Positions 16,451-31,400 of a DNA stretch of 64,000 bases are shown here, piece by piece; within the stretch, counting starts at the first letter, position 1, and every line of letters begins with the position of its first letter. This stretch comes from Vibrio algarum. GTDB lineage: Bacteria > Pseudomonadota > Gammaproteobacteria > Enterobacterales > Vibrionaceae. A program made the translations under genes and the position numbers. Location: assembly GCF_028204155.1 (NCBI RefSeq), contig NZ_JAQLOI010000003.1, forward strand, positions 1,364,001 to 1,428,000, written 5' to 3'. The notes below the pieces were generated by a model that saw only the letters and a list, made by a program, of their open reading frames with translations, was not told where the DNA came from and did no database searches.

Positions 16451-19400
16451 ATGGATAATCAACACCTGAACAGTAGTCGAATTTATCGTGGTTCTAGTAA
16501 AAATAAGTTCGCTAAGCGCCGTCTACCTCAATTAAGCCGTTTATTCGCAGGGATAAATAAAGCGGTGAAACCGATGCAGGATGATTCAGCAAAACTTCAT
16601 CTAAATACGTTTGCTCTAGAGCAGCTTGAGCCTAGGTTGTTACTTTCTGCAGATCCACTAGCGGTGTTGATTGCTGATGCAAGCGTGACGCTTCAAGTCA
16701 CAGAGAAAGCACCGAATGAACAGTACATACAGCTGATTGATGATAATTCCGGTGGTATTGTTTTAGAAGAGCGAAAACTCTCCGACATTGCATCAGGTAG
16801 CATAATTACTGTAACGGGCACGAGCGGTGATGAATCATTAACAGTTGACCAATCTTTTCTCGATCTCGGTGAGCGTCAGTTCGTTGTTCAATTTGATGGT
16901 GCTGGCGGTACAGATAAAGTTTCTACCTCCACCAGTGTCACTGAAAGCAATTGGCAAATAAGCGGAGATAATTCTGGTTCAATGGGCACCAACGGCATCG
17001 TTGAGTTCTTAAATATTGAAGACCTTGAAGCAACAAACAGCAATGACTCACAGCATTCAATTTCTGCAATCAACGATACCTTCAGTTGGCAGATTAACGA
17101 CCAAGGAGAAGGTGTTTTATCTACATTGGTCGATGTGCCGGGCTCGATCTTAAAAGAGGCAACAGACGTCGATGTTGCCTTTAGTGGTTTTGACAATATT
17201 AGTGGTAGCGGTACGGACTACCTAGATTATAGTCAATATTCTAGTGGCGTTTCCGTTGACTTAGAGAATGAAACAGCTACCGGTTTTGACGGTGTCAGTG
17301 GTATTAGCACTTTAATCGGCTCTACTCAATATGCCGATACCTTTGTTGGTGACAGTAACGATAACTTGTTCGTTGTCGATTTTACCGATGATATTTTAAA
17401 CAGTGATGGTTCAACGGACAGCGTTGATGGTAATGGTGGTTTTGATAGCGTACTTTATCGAGACTCTGGAATTTCCGGAATCGATATTCAAGCATCGATT
17501 GTTACCACAGAATCCGATTACGCCCTCACCCATGGCGAGTGGAGTAGCGTCGATAGTGCGTTCACCAATACTAAAATAACACGGCCTGACACCACTGAAG
17601 TAGACCTTGCGATCACCTTGGTGGATGTGGACCTTCTTGCCGCAACAGGCGGTGTAGGTGACAACTACTTTGATTTCTCTACCGTTGATGTTTCTGCCCA
17701 TTTAGTGGGTGGAGATGGGGCGGATATCCTAATTGGTGGCCTGAAAGATGATATTTTAATTGGTGGTACAGGGGGCGATGAGTTAACCGGTGGTGGTGGT
17801 AATGATGAAGTTATCGAGGTGCGCGCTGCTGACTTTGAATTGAATGCCAATACACTTCGTATTGGGACAGAAGATGACGATACCCTAACCAGCGTAGAGA
17901 GTGTGTACATCCGGGCAACATCTGATGATGGGACGGGTAAAACACTAGATGCTGCAAATGCAGATAATTACCATATTACTTTAGTCGGTTCTGATTACGA
18001 TGATACGATTATAGCGTCTGTTCACGGAGACACATTAATTGGTGGACTTGGGGCAGATACCATTACCGCTGGTGCTGGTGTTGATACGGTTAATGACCGT
18101 TTCACGGGCCGGGCAACCATAGCTAAACCTAGCAGTCACTATGAACTGGACTTATCTCAAGGCAGTAACGAAATATGGACATTAGCTATTCCAGTTATCA
18201 CTACAGACACTGGTTATGTGTTAACCATTACTGATTTGGTTGGAAACGACATACTGAGTGATGAGATTTCATGGGATGCGGATGCAAGAGATGTTTCTCG
18301 ATCCATCGAAAAGGCGCTGGGTTTAAACTACGGTCAATTAGCAGTAACCCAAGACGGTGCAGTATGGCAGATAGAATTTAGTGGTCTTTATTCAGGTCAG
18401 CCGATTGCTAATAGTATCAGTAGCAACTTAGGAGTGATCGCCTCTATTGATCAACAAGGTACAAACATTGTTGATACGCTCATTGGTTTTGATGCCAGTG
18501 ACATTATTTCGATTACCGGTAGTGAAACGGCTGATATTGTGGATCTTACCGCCTTTACTGGTCATTCGGTTATTTCTACATACGGGGGTAGCGATGTCAT
18601 TCGCGGTGCGCAAGGCAGTAATGTTATCGATGCGGGTGATGGCAGCGATACGGTTTATGTTAGTGGCAGTACGAATGACACGGTGATTGGTGGTCGAGGC
18701 GAAGATATCATTATTGCTGATTTTAGTAGTAATGCAGCATTGGATTATGATTTCGATTTAGACAATGACCAGTTAGAGATATCGGATGTAACTGACACAG
18801 CGGCGGTTGTGCAGTTGTCATTGATCTCCCTAACAGGGTTTGAGTCCTCATCTCTTACCGGTGGCTCTCTTGATGACACCATGGACGCTAGCGGTTTCTA
18901 TGGTGTATCTGAAACAACCAGCTTGAATCTGTTAGAAGGCTGGAGTGAACTTACAGAATCAACTTTACGTGTCACTCTGGATGATACTGATAACACCATT
19001 CTTGATATTGACGTGGGTAGTTCAACAACGTTGGATGAACTTATTGCCCTAATAAATGCAGCAGACGAGAGAGAAACCGGATCACTAAGTGTTAGTTTCG
19101 ACCAAGCTTCGGGTAATTTATCGTTTTCTGGACTGAGTTATCTCGGTGTTGCAGGAAGTGACCTTTCTCTGCTTGATGTGTTTGGCTTACCTGTAGGCAC
19201 CGTTGCCGGTTCTGTTGTTACCAGCATGAGTCTTAGTTTGCTAGGTTCATTGCAGTTAACCAGTCAAAAAGGTAACGGCGGTATTGATACCTTTATTGGT
19301 TCTGCTGGTAATGATTTCTTTGATATTGATAGCGATGATGTTTCGGTTTCCGGTGGTGATGGAAGTGACACGATTTCGGCCACAACGACTGCCCTTTATA

Positions 19401-22400
19401 TCCAATTTGATTTAGTTGATGATAAATTGATTTGGACTGGTGTCGATCCGGCTGATTCTGGCGCTACTGTGTCATCCTCAGTTAATTTAAATAGTGTGGA
19501 AAAGGCAGAGTTATTTGCCGATATTGATGCAACCTCTATAGACGCGAGCGCAAGTAATTTAGATGTTATCTTGGATGCCGCGTCGACTAATGCAACGTTA
19601 AGTGGCAGTTCTGCAAACAACGAATACCGCATTGATATTAGTGATCGTACTGATTTAGCGACTCAAAAGGTCTCGATAACGGTAGCGAATACGGCAACGA
19701 CCAACGATATCGTTTTTTATGGTGGTGATACTGCGTTTACTAACAGTGATTTTAGTTGGGCCACGGTGACCGGTGGAGACTTCTCTTTAGTAAGTGAAAG
19801 TAGTGGTGATATGGTCATCGCTAACAATACCGATATTGTTGGGCAGGATGTTGTGTTCCGAGCAAAAGGCGGAACAATAACCGTAACAGGCACATTAAGC
19901 ACAGATGATCTGAACGGCATTGCTGGTGACATAACCTTTGAAGCAAGGCATATCATCATTGATGATGGAGCCATATTATCGGCTCAAGGTTCTACACTTT
20001 CAGATAGCGGTAACATTACATTGATTGCAGCAGATAAACGTAATGATATCGTTGGACTCGGTTTTTATAACTTTGATCAACTCAGCGCTACAGTAACGGT
20101 AAATTCTGCCACGATACAAGGTAAGGACATTAATATAACCGCTCGGGCAGAATCTACTCGAGACGGAATACCTATTGGGCGTAGCGGTGGAGAAATTACA
20201 GTTGATGAAGAAAAGCTACAAACAAACCTTGAACGTCAGAGTCTTCTCGCTGGTTATTCGCGTGCGGAGATTGACTCGACAATCTCTATCTCTGAGAGCG
20301 CCGTTCTTGATGGTGATAACGTTACACTAAAAGCGCACACCATTGGCAGAGTAGTATCATCGCCAATTTCTGCCGGTCTTGCTGTCGCGATTGGCAGTTT
20401 AGAAACCAACGCCGATGTTGACGTTAAAGGGACCATTTTGGCAAAAGGGGATGTAAGCCTTGCAAGCCAAACAGAGAATTACCTGAATGTGTCCGCTGAA
20501 CCATTATCCGATTTAGGCGGGTTAATCGCGAGTGTTGCCGTTGCTCTATTGGAATCTAACTCAACCGTATTGGTAGACCATACTGCGAAGATTGTCACGG
20601 AAGGTAATCTAGAGCTTAAAGCAAGTACGTTTGATTTTACTTATGTTGAAGCTCTCAGTGATGCGGGTGGTGAAGGTAAGTTAGCCGCAAGTGTTGCTGT
20701 TCATATCGAACGTGGAGAAACACTAGCGACGTTAGCGGGGACGGTTTTAGCTAAGGGTAACGTAAATGTCGATGCGACTCATTCACAAGGTAATTATAAA
20801 GGTAACTCAGGGACAAAAGCGGAAGCGATTGTTGACCGAACTGTAACTATCGTAGATAAATACGTAGATAAGTATAAAAGTAAGGCAGTCAACTCAAAAA
20901 TTGGAAAGAAAATCCCTTTCGCAAGTACAATTTTGGGCACCGATAATAGTGATAATAGCATTGCTCCGACGAAATTCACCGCGGGTATAGCTCTGGTTTA
21001 TGCCGACGACAGTAATAAAGTTAAGTCTTTGATTGGGTTAGAAGGGCAAGTCAGTGATATTCAGGTTGGTGGGACATTAACACAGCTAGCAACAGTAGAT
21101 AACCGTTTACAAACGGAAGTGAACTCTGTATCGAGCACCCCTTCCCAATTAACTCAGGCATTAGGTTCTGCTGGTACCTCTGGTGCGTTTAAACAAGTGC
21201 CATTTGGTGCAGCGGTCTCCGTTACTATCGCAAGCGTAGATAACGATGCGAAAGCCTATATGCAAGGTTCTACAAAGGTTGATGTACTAGATAAAATCTC
21301 CTTAGATGCTCAAGCACAAAACCTTACCGGACTGGTTAGCTCAGATACTACTTTCAAATATGTAGAACCAACGTTAATCACCAACGATATGATTAACAGG
21401 GATTACGCGATTAAAAAAGGGGATTTAATCCGTTTCGAAGGCATTCTTGAAGGTGGTGATTATGATTGGCAGCAAACGGATACCGCTGAGCAAGCCAGTA
21501 CAGGCTATTTTGGCTCAGTTTATAAATATTTAGGTGGTGATCTAAATAATCTTCGTATTAATACCGAAGACTTTAGCGATGTAACAACATGGGAAAAATT
21601 AGGCAATAAATACAATAGCATTCCGAACCAACTGTTTGGTGGCGATTCGAATGTATACCTTGTCGACAATTCGATTAAGTCTACAGCCGCTGGTGCAAAA
21701 GTCTCTCTTTCTCTTAACTTCGCTAAATTTGATTCTACCCAATTATCAGATGCGAGAATCAAAGGGCAAGTGCAAATTAATCAACGCACCGACTTAGCCA
21801 ACAGCTTTGATTCTAATACAGACTCTGAAGCCAATAGTGCCGCACAATCAATTTTGGATAGTGGTTTGGTACTGAGTGCTCGTGATATTAGTATGACGTC
21901 TAAAACGATCAATAAATCGTTTGATTATGTGGGCAATGCGACGTCTACCTCTTCTGGCTTACCGTTGATCAGCAAACTAAATAAAGCCAAAGGCGCAACC
22001 GACGCTTTGAATGGTGTTGGTGCAAGTGTTTATATCAATAATGTCACCATGAATAGCCAGGCTATTATCGAAGATGGTGCTCTTGTTTATGCAGATAAAC
22101 TTAACGTTAACGCTGACACGGAACTATTTTCAATAGGTCTGGGTTATGCCAGTGGTTCAGGAAATGGTACTTTGGGTGTGGCTGGTCTTTACATGGGCAA
22201 CAATCTCAACAGTACCTCTATCGCACAGATTGAATCAGGAGCGACGGTCAATGTTGGTACTCGTTTAACGAATGCAACGTCGGAAGAGAGATTAAGTGTT
22301 GTTGCGAATAATCAGGTAGATCTGATTGTGGTTGCAGGCGCGGTAGCTTCTGGTGGAGCGATTGGTGTAGGTGGATCTGCGATAGTCACAGATGTGGTCA

Positions 22401-25400
22401 AGGTCACCAAGGCGCTTGTGGGTACTCAAGGTGACACTGTCACTCGAAATGGTAATGTTGCCGTAAATGGTGATGCTCGCGTTGAAGCTAACAGTGACGG
22501 ATTTATCATTGGTGCGGCAGTAAGTGCTGCTTCAGCAACAGGTAAAGTTACACCTTCAGGCCAAACAGAACCGCCCGTGGAAAATAGCAGTTATGGTATT
22601 AGTATTTCTGGTGCCTTCATTTTCAATACCGTTAATAATACAACCTCATCAGGTTTGTTTAACTTAGTCAGTTTTAACGCGGATAAGCTGACGTTGTTAG
22701 CCGATGAACGAAGCGGTGTTTATGCGTTCCCTATTGCTTTTGCTAGCTCTTCTGCACAAAAATTTGCGTTAGCAGCGGCAGGAATAGGTTTAAGAAATGA
22801 TGCGACCTTCATTGTTAGCGCTGGTATTTCAAATACACAGACGGTGACGCTCGATCAATTAGTTGTGAAAGCGACAAATAGCAGCACGGTTGTCACGGTG
22901 TCTGCGGCTGTTGCTATGTCTGGGCTGGCTGAAACTTCAGCAGGCACAACAAGTAGTATTGCGCTCGCAGGTAACGTGTCGATTAACAACGTAACAGCTG
23001 ATGTGGATGCATTCTTGATCGCTGTTGATACGCTTCAAGTAAATGGAAAAGATTCAACTGGTTTTGCGGTTGATATTGAAGCGAAAGAAGAGTCTGAAAT
23101 TTACGCAGTTGCACTCGGTGTTGCCTACGCTGGCAACGGTGCTGTTGGTGTTACTTACGCGGAAAACAATATAAACAGTAATATCGATGCGCTGATTAGC
23201 AATACCGACTTGACCAGTGCAACGGGAAAGGTCCGTCATCAGGCCAATAGTAATGCGGACATTGTTTCGATTGCATTAGGCGCAGCGGTGACAAAAGAAA
23301 CCTCACCAGACTTCGATAGCAAGCTTGGTATCTCTGTGGCAGCAGCGGTTGGTTTAAATACGGTTCGCATGAATACGCGGGCTAAAATAGAAAACAACAG
23401 CACCATTACTTTACCAACACATGATCTGGATGAGTCGCGTTTAGATGTTAAAGCGAACAATGACACAGACATCGTTGGCGTAGTTGTTGCGGCATCCGTG
23501 GGTATACAAACTGGCGGAACGAATACGATTTCATTTACTGGTGCTGGGGCGAGTATTACCAATGAAGTTTATGGAGATACCCAAGCATTGATTGATGGAT
23601 CTACCATCAATCAAGCATCGACAACAGAAGAAAAATCTACGGCGGCGATTGGGACCTTTGTTCAGGCTGATGCAACCGGTGATATTGTCGCAACGGTGGT
23701 TTCAGCAAGCGTCGCTTATGCGAGCTCCACAACGGGTTCGGGTGTTTCTGGTTCGATTGGGGTTGCGTTAGCTGGGAACAATATTGGTGGTGACCCAGAT
23801 AATAACAACAAGACAAATAAAGTGAGCGCTCTTATCAATAATTCAGATATTGATATTAGCGGTGCGGTCAATACCAATGCAGAAAGTGCGCAAGATATCT
23901 CATCAACCGTCGTTGCTGCTTCTGTGGCAATCGCTCAATCGACATCAGGCAGCGCCGGCGGGTTAAGTGGTGTGGGTGCTTCCACAACGAATAATATTGT
24001 TGTGGATGTCAATTCAGGCATCACAGCGGATGTTGCAAATAAGTCTATTTTAGCCGATTCATTAAGTGTCATAGCAAAAGACAAATCAATTATTACTACT
24101 TCAGTCGTTGGTGCGTCTGTGGCTGGTGCTTATTCGCCATCAGCGTCTTCTGGCACATTAAGTATTGCAGTTTCTCTGGCTGAAAATAATGTGACTACCA
24201 ATGTTTCCGCTCTCGTTAGCGGCGTATCTGTCGGTTCACAAGGCGTTGGCTTACAAGACCGCCGTATCGGAGCGGTTAACCTTGTTGCTGATTCACAAGC
24301 AATGATTACGGCAACTTCCGTTGCGGCTTCTATAGCGGCGAGTTATAGCACATCAGGTTCCATTTCTATCAGTGGTGGTGGCGCAAATTCTATCAATACC
24401 GTTAAAGGCTCAACATCAGCAAAAATTAAAGACAGCGCTGTTCATAGTGATTCTTCTGTAGGCGTGACAGCAACGAATACTTCAACAGTCGATGCCACGG
24501 TTGTGGCTATCGCGGTTGCTGGTGCGGGCGGTAATGGCGGCGGTGCGGGTTTATCTATTGGTGCTGCTGTTGCAGAAAATAGTATAGGCACGAGTGGTGC
24601 GCGTGTATTGATTAATGCATCGATAGAAGATTCGTCTGTGGATACTACGTCGACTATTACCCTTCTGGCCAATGCGGTGATGACGATCAATGCCGGTGTT
24701 GGGGCTGGCTCTCTAGCCATTGCGGGTGGTACGGGGGGTGGTCTTGCTGGTTCAGGTTCGGGTGTTAGTGCAACCAACGATAGTTATGCATCGGTAAGTA
24801 GCTTTATCGATAATTCTACCGACGCAACGAAAAAAATTGAGACAAGTTCATTAACGATAACAGCAAACAGTGGTTCAACGATTACAGCGGATGCTGGCGC
24901 AGCAACTCTTGCAGCAGGTTTCGGTTCTGGTGGCGGGATAGCAGGGTCAATTGGTGTGGCGTTAGCACGTAACACAATTGACAGCGATAACAATGCATAC
25001 GTTAAGAATGCAACGTTGGAATTGGGCAGTTCAACGCTTGATATCAACAGTACAACGAACAACACAATTACTGCAATATCAGTAGCGGCGTCAATCAGTA
25101 TTGCAGTTGGTAGCGGTGGTGGTATCGCAGTGTCAGGAGCTGGTGCGGATTCAAATAATGCAATATTTGGTGATACGTTAGCGTACCTGGACGGCGTAGA
25201 TGTTCTTAACGTCGGTATTATTGATGCCGATGCTTCGAATACGTCAACAATAACCGCAACGGTTGCTGCTATTGCAGGTTCAGCGGCTGGAGGCTCTGGT
25301 GGAGGCGCAGGTCTCGCTATTGGTGCTGCGGTATCGGCTAATGATATTGGTTCATCAAGTGATCGCTTGATGGTGAAAAGCTATGTGGAAAACAGCGCAA

Positions 25401-28400
25401 TAAATGCTACGGGTGCTATCGATTTAAACGCACTCGGTAATTTGACTATTACCGCAGGTGTTGGTGCTGGCGGTGTCGCTATTGCAGGAGGAAGCGGTGG
25501 CGGTTTGGCAGGCGCTGGTAGTGGTGTTAATACGACGAACAAAGTTTACGCAGACGTTGAAAGCTATATCGATAATCTAGCTAACGTTAACAAAGCGATT
25601 ACGGCATCGAGTATTACTTTAAATTCTTCCAACACGTCGACGATTACAGCGGATGCAGGAGCCGCTTCACTTGGTGCTAGTTTTGGCGCAGGTGGCGGAG
25701 TTTCAGTGACTATCGGTGTCGCTCTTGCTCGTAATACTATTGATGTGGATACCAAATCTTATATCGCGAATGCAAATTCGATTAGTACCGGTACCGGTAT
25801 TGTGGATCTTGATGCGCTTACTAAGAATACAATCACAGCAACTTCTGTCGCAGCGTCATTAGCGCTAGCTGGTGGAGCTGGTGGTGGCGCTTCGATTTCA
25901 GGAGCGGGTGCAGATTCAAATAATATAATCAAAGGGGAAACAGCAGCATACCTTGACGGTGTTTCTCTTATCAATGTAGGTAATGTCGATGCAGATGCGA
26001 GTAACACCTCTACAATAACCGCTACTGTTGCGGCTGTCGCTGCCTCTGGCGCAGGAGGTGCAGGTGGCGGTGTTGGACTTGCTATCGGTGCAGCCGTTTC
26101 TGCCAACGATATTGGCTCATCAACCGACCGTCTGCTGGTGAATAGTTACATAAAAAATAGTGCTATAAATGCAACTGGCGCTATTGGGCTAACAACGGTT
26201 GGCAATCTAACTGTCAATGCAACGGTTCTAGCGGGGGGCGTTGCGATTGCTGGTGGTGCCGGTGGTGGATTAGCCGGAGCGGGTAGTGGAGTTAATACGA
26301 CAAACACCGTGTATGCTGATGTCGCAAGTTATATCAACAACGCTTTAAATAGTAACAAATCTATTTCAGCTGCAAGCCTTACGCTAAGTTCATCAAACAC
26401 TTCTAAGATTACAGCGCTAGCAGGTGCAGCTTCTCTTGGTGGTGGTTTTGGTGCTGGTGGTGGTGGCACGGTGACGATTGGCGTGGCGTTGGCACGCAAT
26501 ACGATCGACGTGGATACTAAGTCTTACATTGCGAATTCAAACTCGGTTAGCACGGGTACTGGCTTAGTCGATATTGATGCGATTACGAAAAATACGATTA
26601 AAGCAACCTCCTTTGCCGCGTCGTTAGCTTTTGCCGGTGGTGCAGGTGGTGGCCTTGCGGTTGCAGGAGCAGGTGCTGATTCTAATAATATTATCAAAGG
26701 TGAAACTACCGCCTATTTACAAAATAGCGCTTTGACTAATGCAGGTACTGTAGCATTAGATGCACAGAATAATTCTGAGATTACCGCAACAGTTGCAGCG
26801 GTTGCGGTAACGGCTGCAGGTGGTGCTGGTGGCGGTATTGGGGTCTCGATTGGGGCGGGTGTTTCTCATAATGAAATAGGAACGAGCAGCGATAGATTAA
26901 AGGTTCTTTCATACGTACAAAACAGTGCTATTAATGCAAGTGGTGCACTAAGCCTTAATGCGACTGCGAATATGAAAATTAAAGCTGAGGTTACTGCAGC
27001 GAGCCTGGCGGTAGCGATTGGCGGCGGCGGTGGCGGTGCTGGCGCGGGTTCTGGTGTGAGCGCGACCAATGAAATTTACGGCCTTACAAGCAGCTATATT
27101 GATAATAGTGGCGCGAGCAGTAAAACAGTAACGGCAAGTAGTATTGACGTTACTAGTAACAGCACATCAACGATTACGGCGACACTGGTTTCAGCATCGT
27201 TGGGTATAGCAGCAGGTGGTGTAGGTGGTTTAAGTATTAGTGTCGGTATTTCGTTAGCGAACAACACTATTGATATGGATAACACCGCCTACCTTAAGGG
27301 CATTTCCTCTATTGGTAGCACTGGCTCACTAACATTGACCGCAACGACTAATAACATTATTGGTGCGACTTCGGTTGCAGCGAGTTCAGCACTTTCTGGT
27401 GGAGGCGTTGGAGGCATTAGTATCAGTGGTGCTGGTGCTAGCGCATCGAACGATATTTTTGGCACAACTCAAGCCTTTATCGATAATACACAAGTCAGCG
27501 GTGCGTCTTCAGTCTCGGTGACGGCATCGGATACATCAGACATTGACGCGACAGTTGTAGCCGGATCTCTTGCTGGTGCTGGTGGAGGCGCTGGTGGTAT
27601 TGGGGTTGCGCTTGGTGCAGCCTTTGCCTACAACAATATTGGTAGCAGTAGCAAACGACAATCGGTGAGTGCCTATGTGAAAAACAGCGGGATTACCGCT
27701 ACGGGAGCACTTACCTTAACTGCAACTGGAAACATGACCATAGACTCTGTTGTAGTAGCGGCGAGTGCTGCAGTGACGGGTGGAGGGGTTGGTGGAATTT
27801 CGGGTGCAGGTGCAGGTGTTAACACGACCAATAAGGTCTACAACGAAATTAACACTTACATAGATAATTCATCGGCCAGTGGTAGAGCTATTCATGTAGG
27901 TAGCTTGACACTAACCAGTAATAATACCTCTAAAATCACTGCGGACGCGGTGGGAGCAGCGCTTGCAGCGGCATTCGGTGGCGTTGGTGGTGTATCAGTC
28001 GCAGTAGGGGTATCTCTTGCTCGAAATACGATTGATAGTAATACAAACAGTTATATTAATCGTGTCGGCCAAGTAAACAGTGGTGCTATACAACTTAGCG
28101 CCAATGCAAATAATACGATAAGAGCGACATCTTCTGCGGCTTCATTGGCGGCAGCGGGTGGTGGCCTAGGTGGCGTCGCTATTAGTGGTGCCGGGGCTGA
28201 GTCTTCAAATAGAGTCTTTGGCGATACCAAAGCCTATATCGCAAATAGCCAATTAGGTTCATCGAGTAATAAAGTCGGTTTGGTCGATGTTAAAGCTAAA
28301 AACATCTCTAATATCAATGCGACGGTTGTTGCCGCCTCAGCGGCAGGAGCGGGTGGTGGCGGTGGTGGTGTCGCGGTATCCATTGGTGCATCTGTTGCAC

Positions 28401-31400
28401 AAAACGACATTGGATCTTCCGGTGATCGTCTACGCGTAGCGAGTTATATCGATAATAGCCAATTATATTCAAGTGGTGCATTGACCGTGGATTCACGTGC
28501 ACAAATGACTATTAATGCAAGCCTTGTTGCCGCGAGCGTTGCGGTAGCGGGTGGTGCTGTTGGGATAAGCGGATCAGGTGCAGGCGTTGGAGTATCGAAT
28601 AATATCTATGCAGATTTAGATAGTTACATTGAAGATAGTGCGACTATCCTAGCTTCTGGAATTACCGTCAAATCATATAGTGCTTCAGATATTGATGCCC
28701 TAGCTGTTGCAGCTTCAGTGGCTGCGAGCTTCGCACCAATCGGTATCGCTGTCTCCATAGCGGCTTCAGAAATAAGTAATAATGTGGATATCAATATTGA
28801 TAGTGATGTTCGCAACTCGACCCTAACCAGTCTGGGTGACTTTACTGTTCTCGCTCAAACCAGCGATGACATTTATGCTAAAGGTTATGCAACATCTTTT
28901 TCCGCAGGTATTGGTTTTGCTGGTGCAGGAGTTATTGTAGACAGCGAAGTAGATGGCCGAGTTAACGCTGGAATTACAGATTCGTCGATTACGGTTTATG
29001 GTTCCGGTTCGATTAAATCTATCGCGAATTCCACACAAAGAACCGATGCATACGGTATCGCTGTTGGCTTTATTGCCGCAGGTGTCGTAATTGCTGATCT
29101 CGAAGCGAACATCAATAGTTCGGTTGATTTTAATGATGTGACTTATACCGGTTATGACTTGCTACTCTCGGCATACGGAACTGAGAATAATTATGCTAAT
29201 GCGGTAGCGGGTAGCGGTGGTGTTCTTGCTGGCGCAGGTGTGGGTGCTAAAACTCGAAGCACCAGTAACACTTTGGTAAATATTAGTGATGAATCAAGCA
29301 TAACTCTTGGAACACTCGGTGGTACAGGTGTACTGGATATTAAAGCGGAACACGTTGCGAGATTTGATGCCAAGATTATCGCAGCATCCGGTGGTTTGTT
29401 GTCCGGCTCAGGTGCAGAAATTGACCACGTAATCACTTCAAATGTCATGGTTAACTTAGGCGACAACGGTCACAGTGATAACCTATCAATTACCGCTAAA
29501 GATATTAATGTTGATGCGATAAATCGTATTCAAAAAGATCAAGGGGGTTATATCAATGCGTTAGCGGTTGGTTTGGCCAGTGCCGCAGGTGCGGATAGCC
29601 GTACAATGTTAGATATAGCAACCATCATTGATGTAGCGAATAACGCTGTTATCAATGCGACAAGCGATGATGAATCACACGGTATCGCTTTAAACGCACT
29701 AAATGATCTCAACATCACTGACAAAGTGATTCTTAATGCTTCAGGTGCGTTGGCCGCAACCGGTGCAACGGTTGTAGTGACGGATAACCAACTATTGGCT
29801 AAGGTGCGTATTGGAAACAACGCAAATCTAACCAGTAGCGGTGATATTCAGGTTTCTGCTCGTGGTAAAGGGACCGTTATCACCTCGGTAGAAGCGGATT
29901 CAAGTGGTGCGATTTCGGTTACGATAACCAAGTCAGTCGCGAACATCACGCCAGATAATCAGGTGTTGTTTGATACGGGCGCTAAAGTTACCGCTTATGG
30001 TAATCTTAATGTCTCTGTTGGTACAGATACCGATTTTAATCGAGATGCTTACAAAATTAACGCCCTTATCGATGCCTTTGCGGACAGTGCAATCCCGGTC
30101 GATGATGCAACGGCAAGCGCAAATTTACAGCAAAGCAATAGCATCACGGTGAATAGCGGCGCACACCTTAAAACCGCTAGACAATTGAACCTACACGCAG
30201 AGCGCTTTGGCTTTGCTGATATGGATGCACAAACCAAGACGGTGAACTGGGCGTCTGAATTAGGTGGAACTGCCGACTTGGGTGGTGATGTTTCTAGTGG
30301 TGCCAGTGGCATAGTTAGTAATTACGGTACATTGGAAACCGGTATCCGACGGGTACAACGGATTGAATTTAACTCCCTGAATGATGACGGTAGCGTGAAC
30401 GACTACAGTGGAAGTGAAGGCGTCACCTTTACTGAAAATGTTTCACAAGTGAATTCAGACTTATTTGATAGCTTGGAAAACGCAGAAGAACAACTCGCAA
30501 TATTTAATCGTGGTAACGAGCCAGACACGGATATTGAAACTTACTACAAAAATGAAATTGCACGGATTCAAGATGTTTTATTAGAGAAAGGATTGATGGA
30601 GCGAGTAGAAGTTCGAGATGAAAATACGAATGCTCTTATTCGTGTTGTATTTCTTCCGAATAAAGTTTCGGTTCCGGTTATCTCGGTGAATGACATACAC
30701 GCTGAAGCGGGGCGTATCGATGTTCGTTCTGATTCTATGGTAGGAACAGGCGTTGTGATAGCGCCAGGCGATGCTTCTGTCGAGATACTTAACCATACTA
30801 TCGCGTCATTAGTGGTAAATAAAATTACTATCCCTCAAGAAAATGGTGGCCTTTATATAAACGGTGAGCGGGGAGACACGGCAACCTATGATGACCCTCT
30901 CATTCGTATTATCAATGACGTGGATTTGGATCTAGCTAAAGCAGAAATCCAGCTTAGATTCGAAAGTGAGTTAACAAGTAATACTGCTGGTGAACCAGAC
31001 AGTACTGTTGTTTTAACGTGGCCTTCGATTACTGTCGCTGATGCGATCACGAATCGCTCCGGTAAACTCGAAATCAAGAGTTTGACGGGGAATACCGGTG
31101 TACAGGGTAAGGGTGATATTTATATCTATGCTGACATGGATGTAAAAGATCAGCAGATTGTTACGGATGGAACCTTTATTGCGAGTCTCCCTCCAGGCTC
31201 AACCTATTCTGTTGGTGGTTCTGAGTACGCTAAATGGAATGAAACAATTGGCGCAAATGGTACAAAAATAGCTTCAACCGGCAATATTAGTTACGAATTA
31301 AATAGAGATATGACGTTACCAAACCTGACCGCCGACAATATTTCAATCACTGCAGAATATATCAATATCAACGGTAAGATTCAGAGTGGTAAAGAAGAGT

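Noticed and set aside
24470..28560. CRISPR array or satellite DNA because of regular spacing
   Set aside because: The repeats are long (about 765 bases), diverged at DNA level, in frame and coding, with no short identical repeats and unique spacers.
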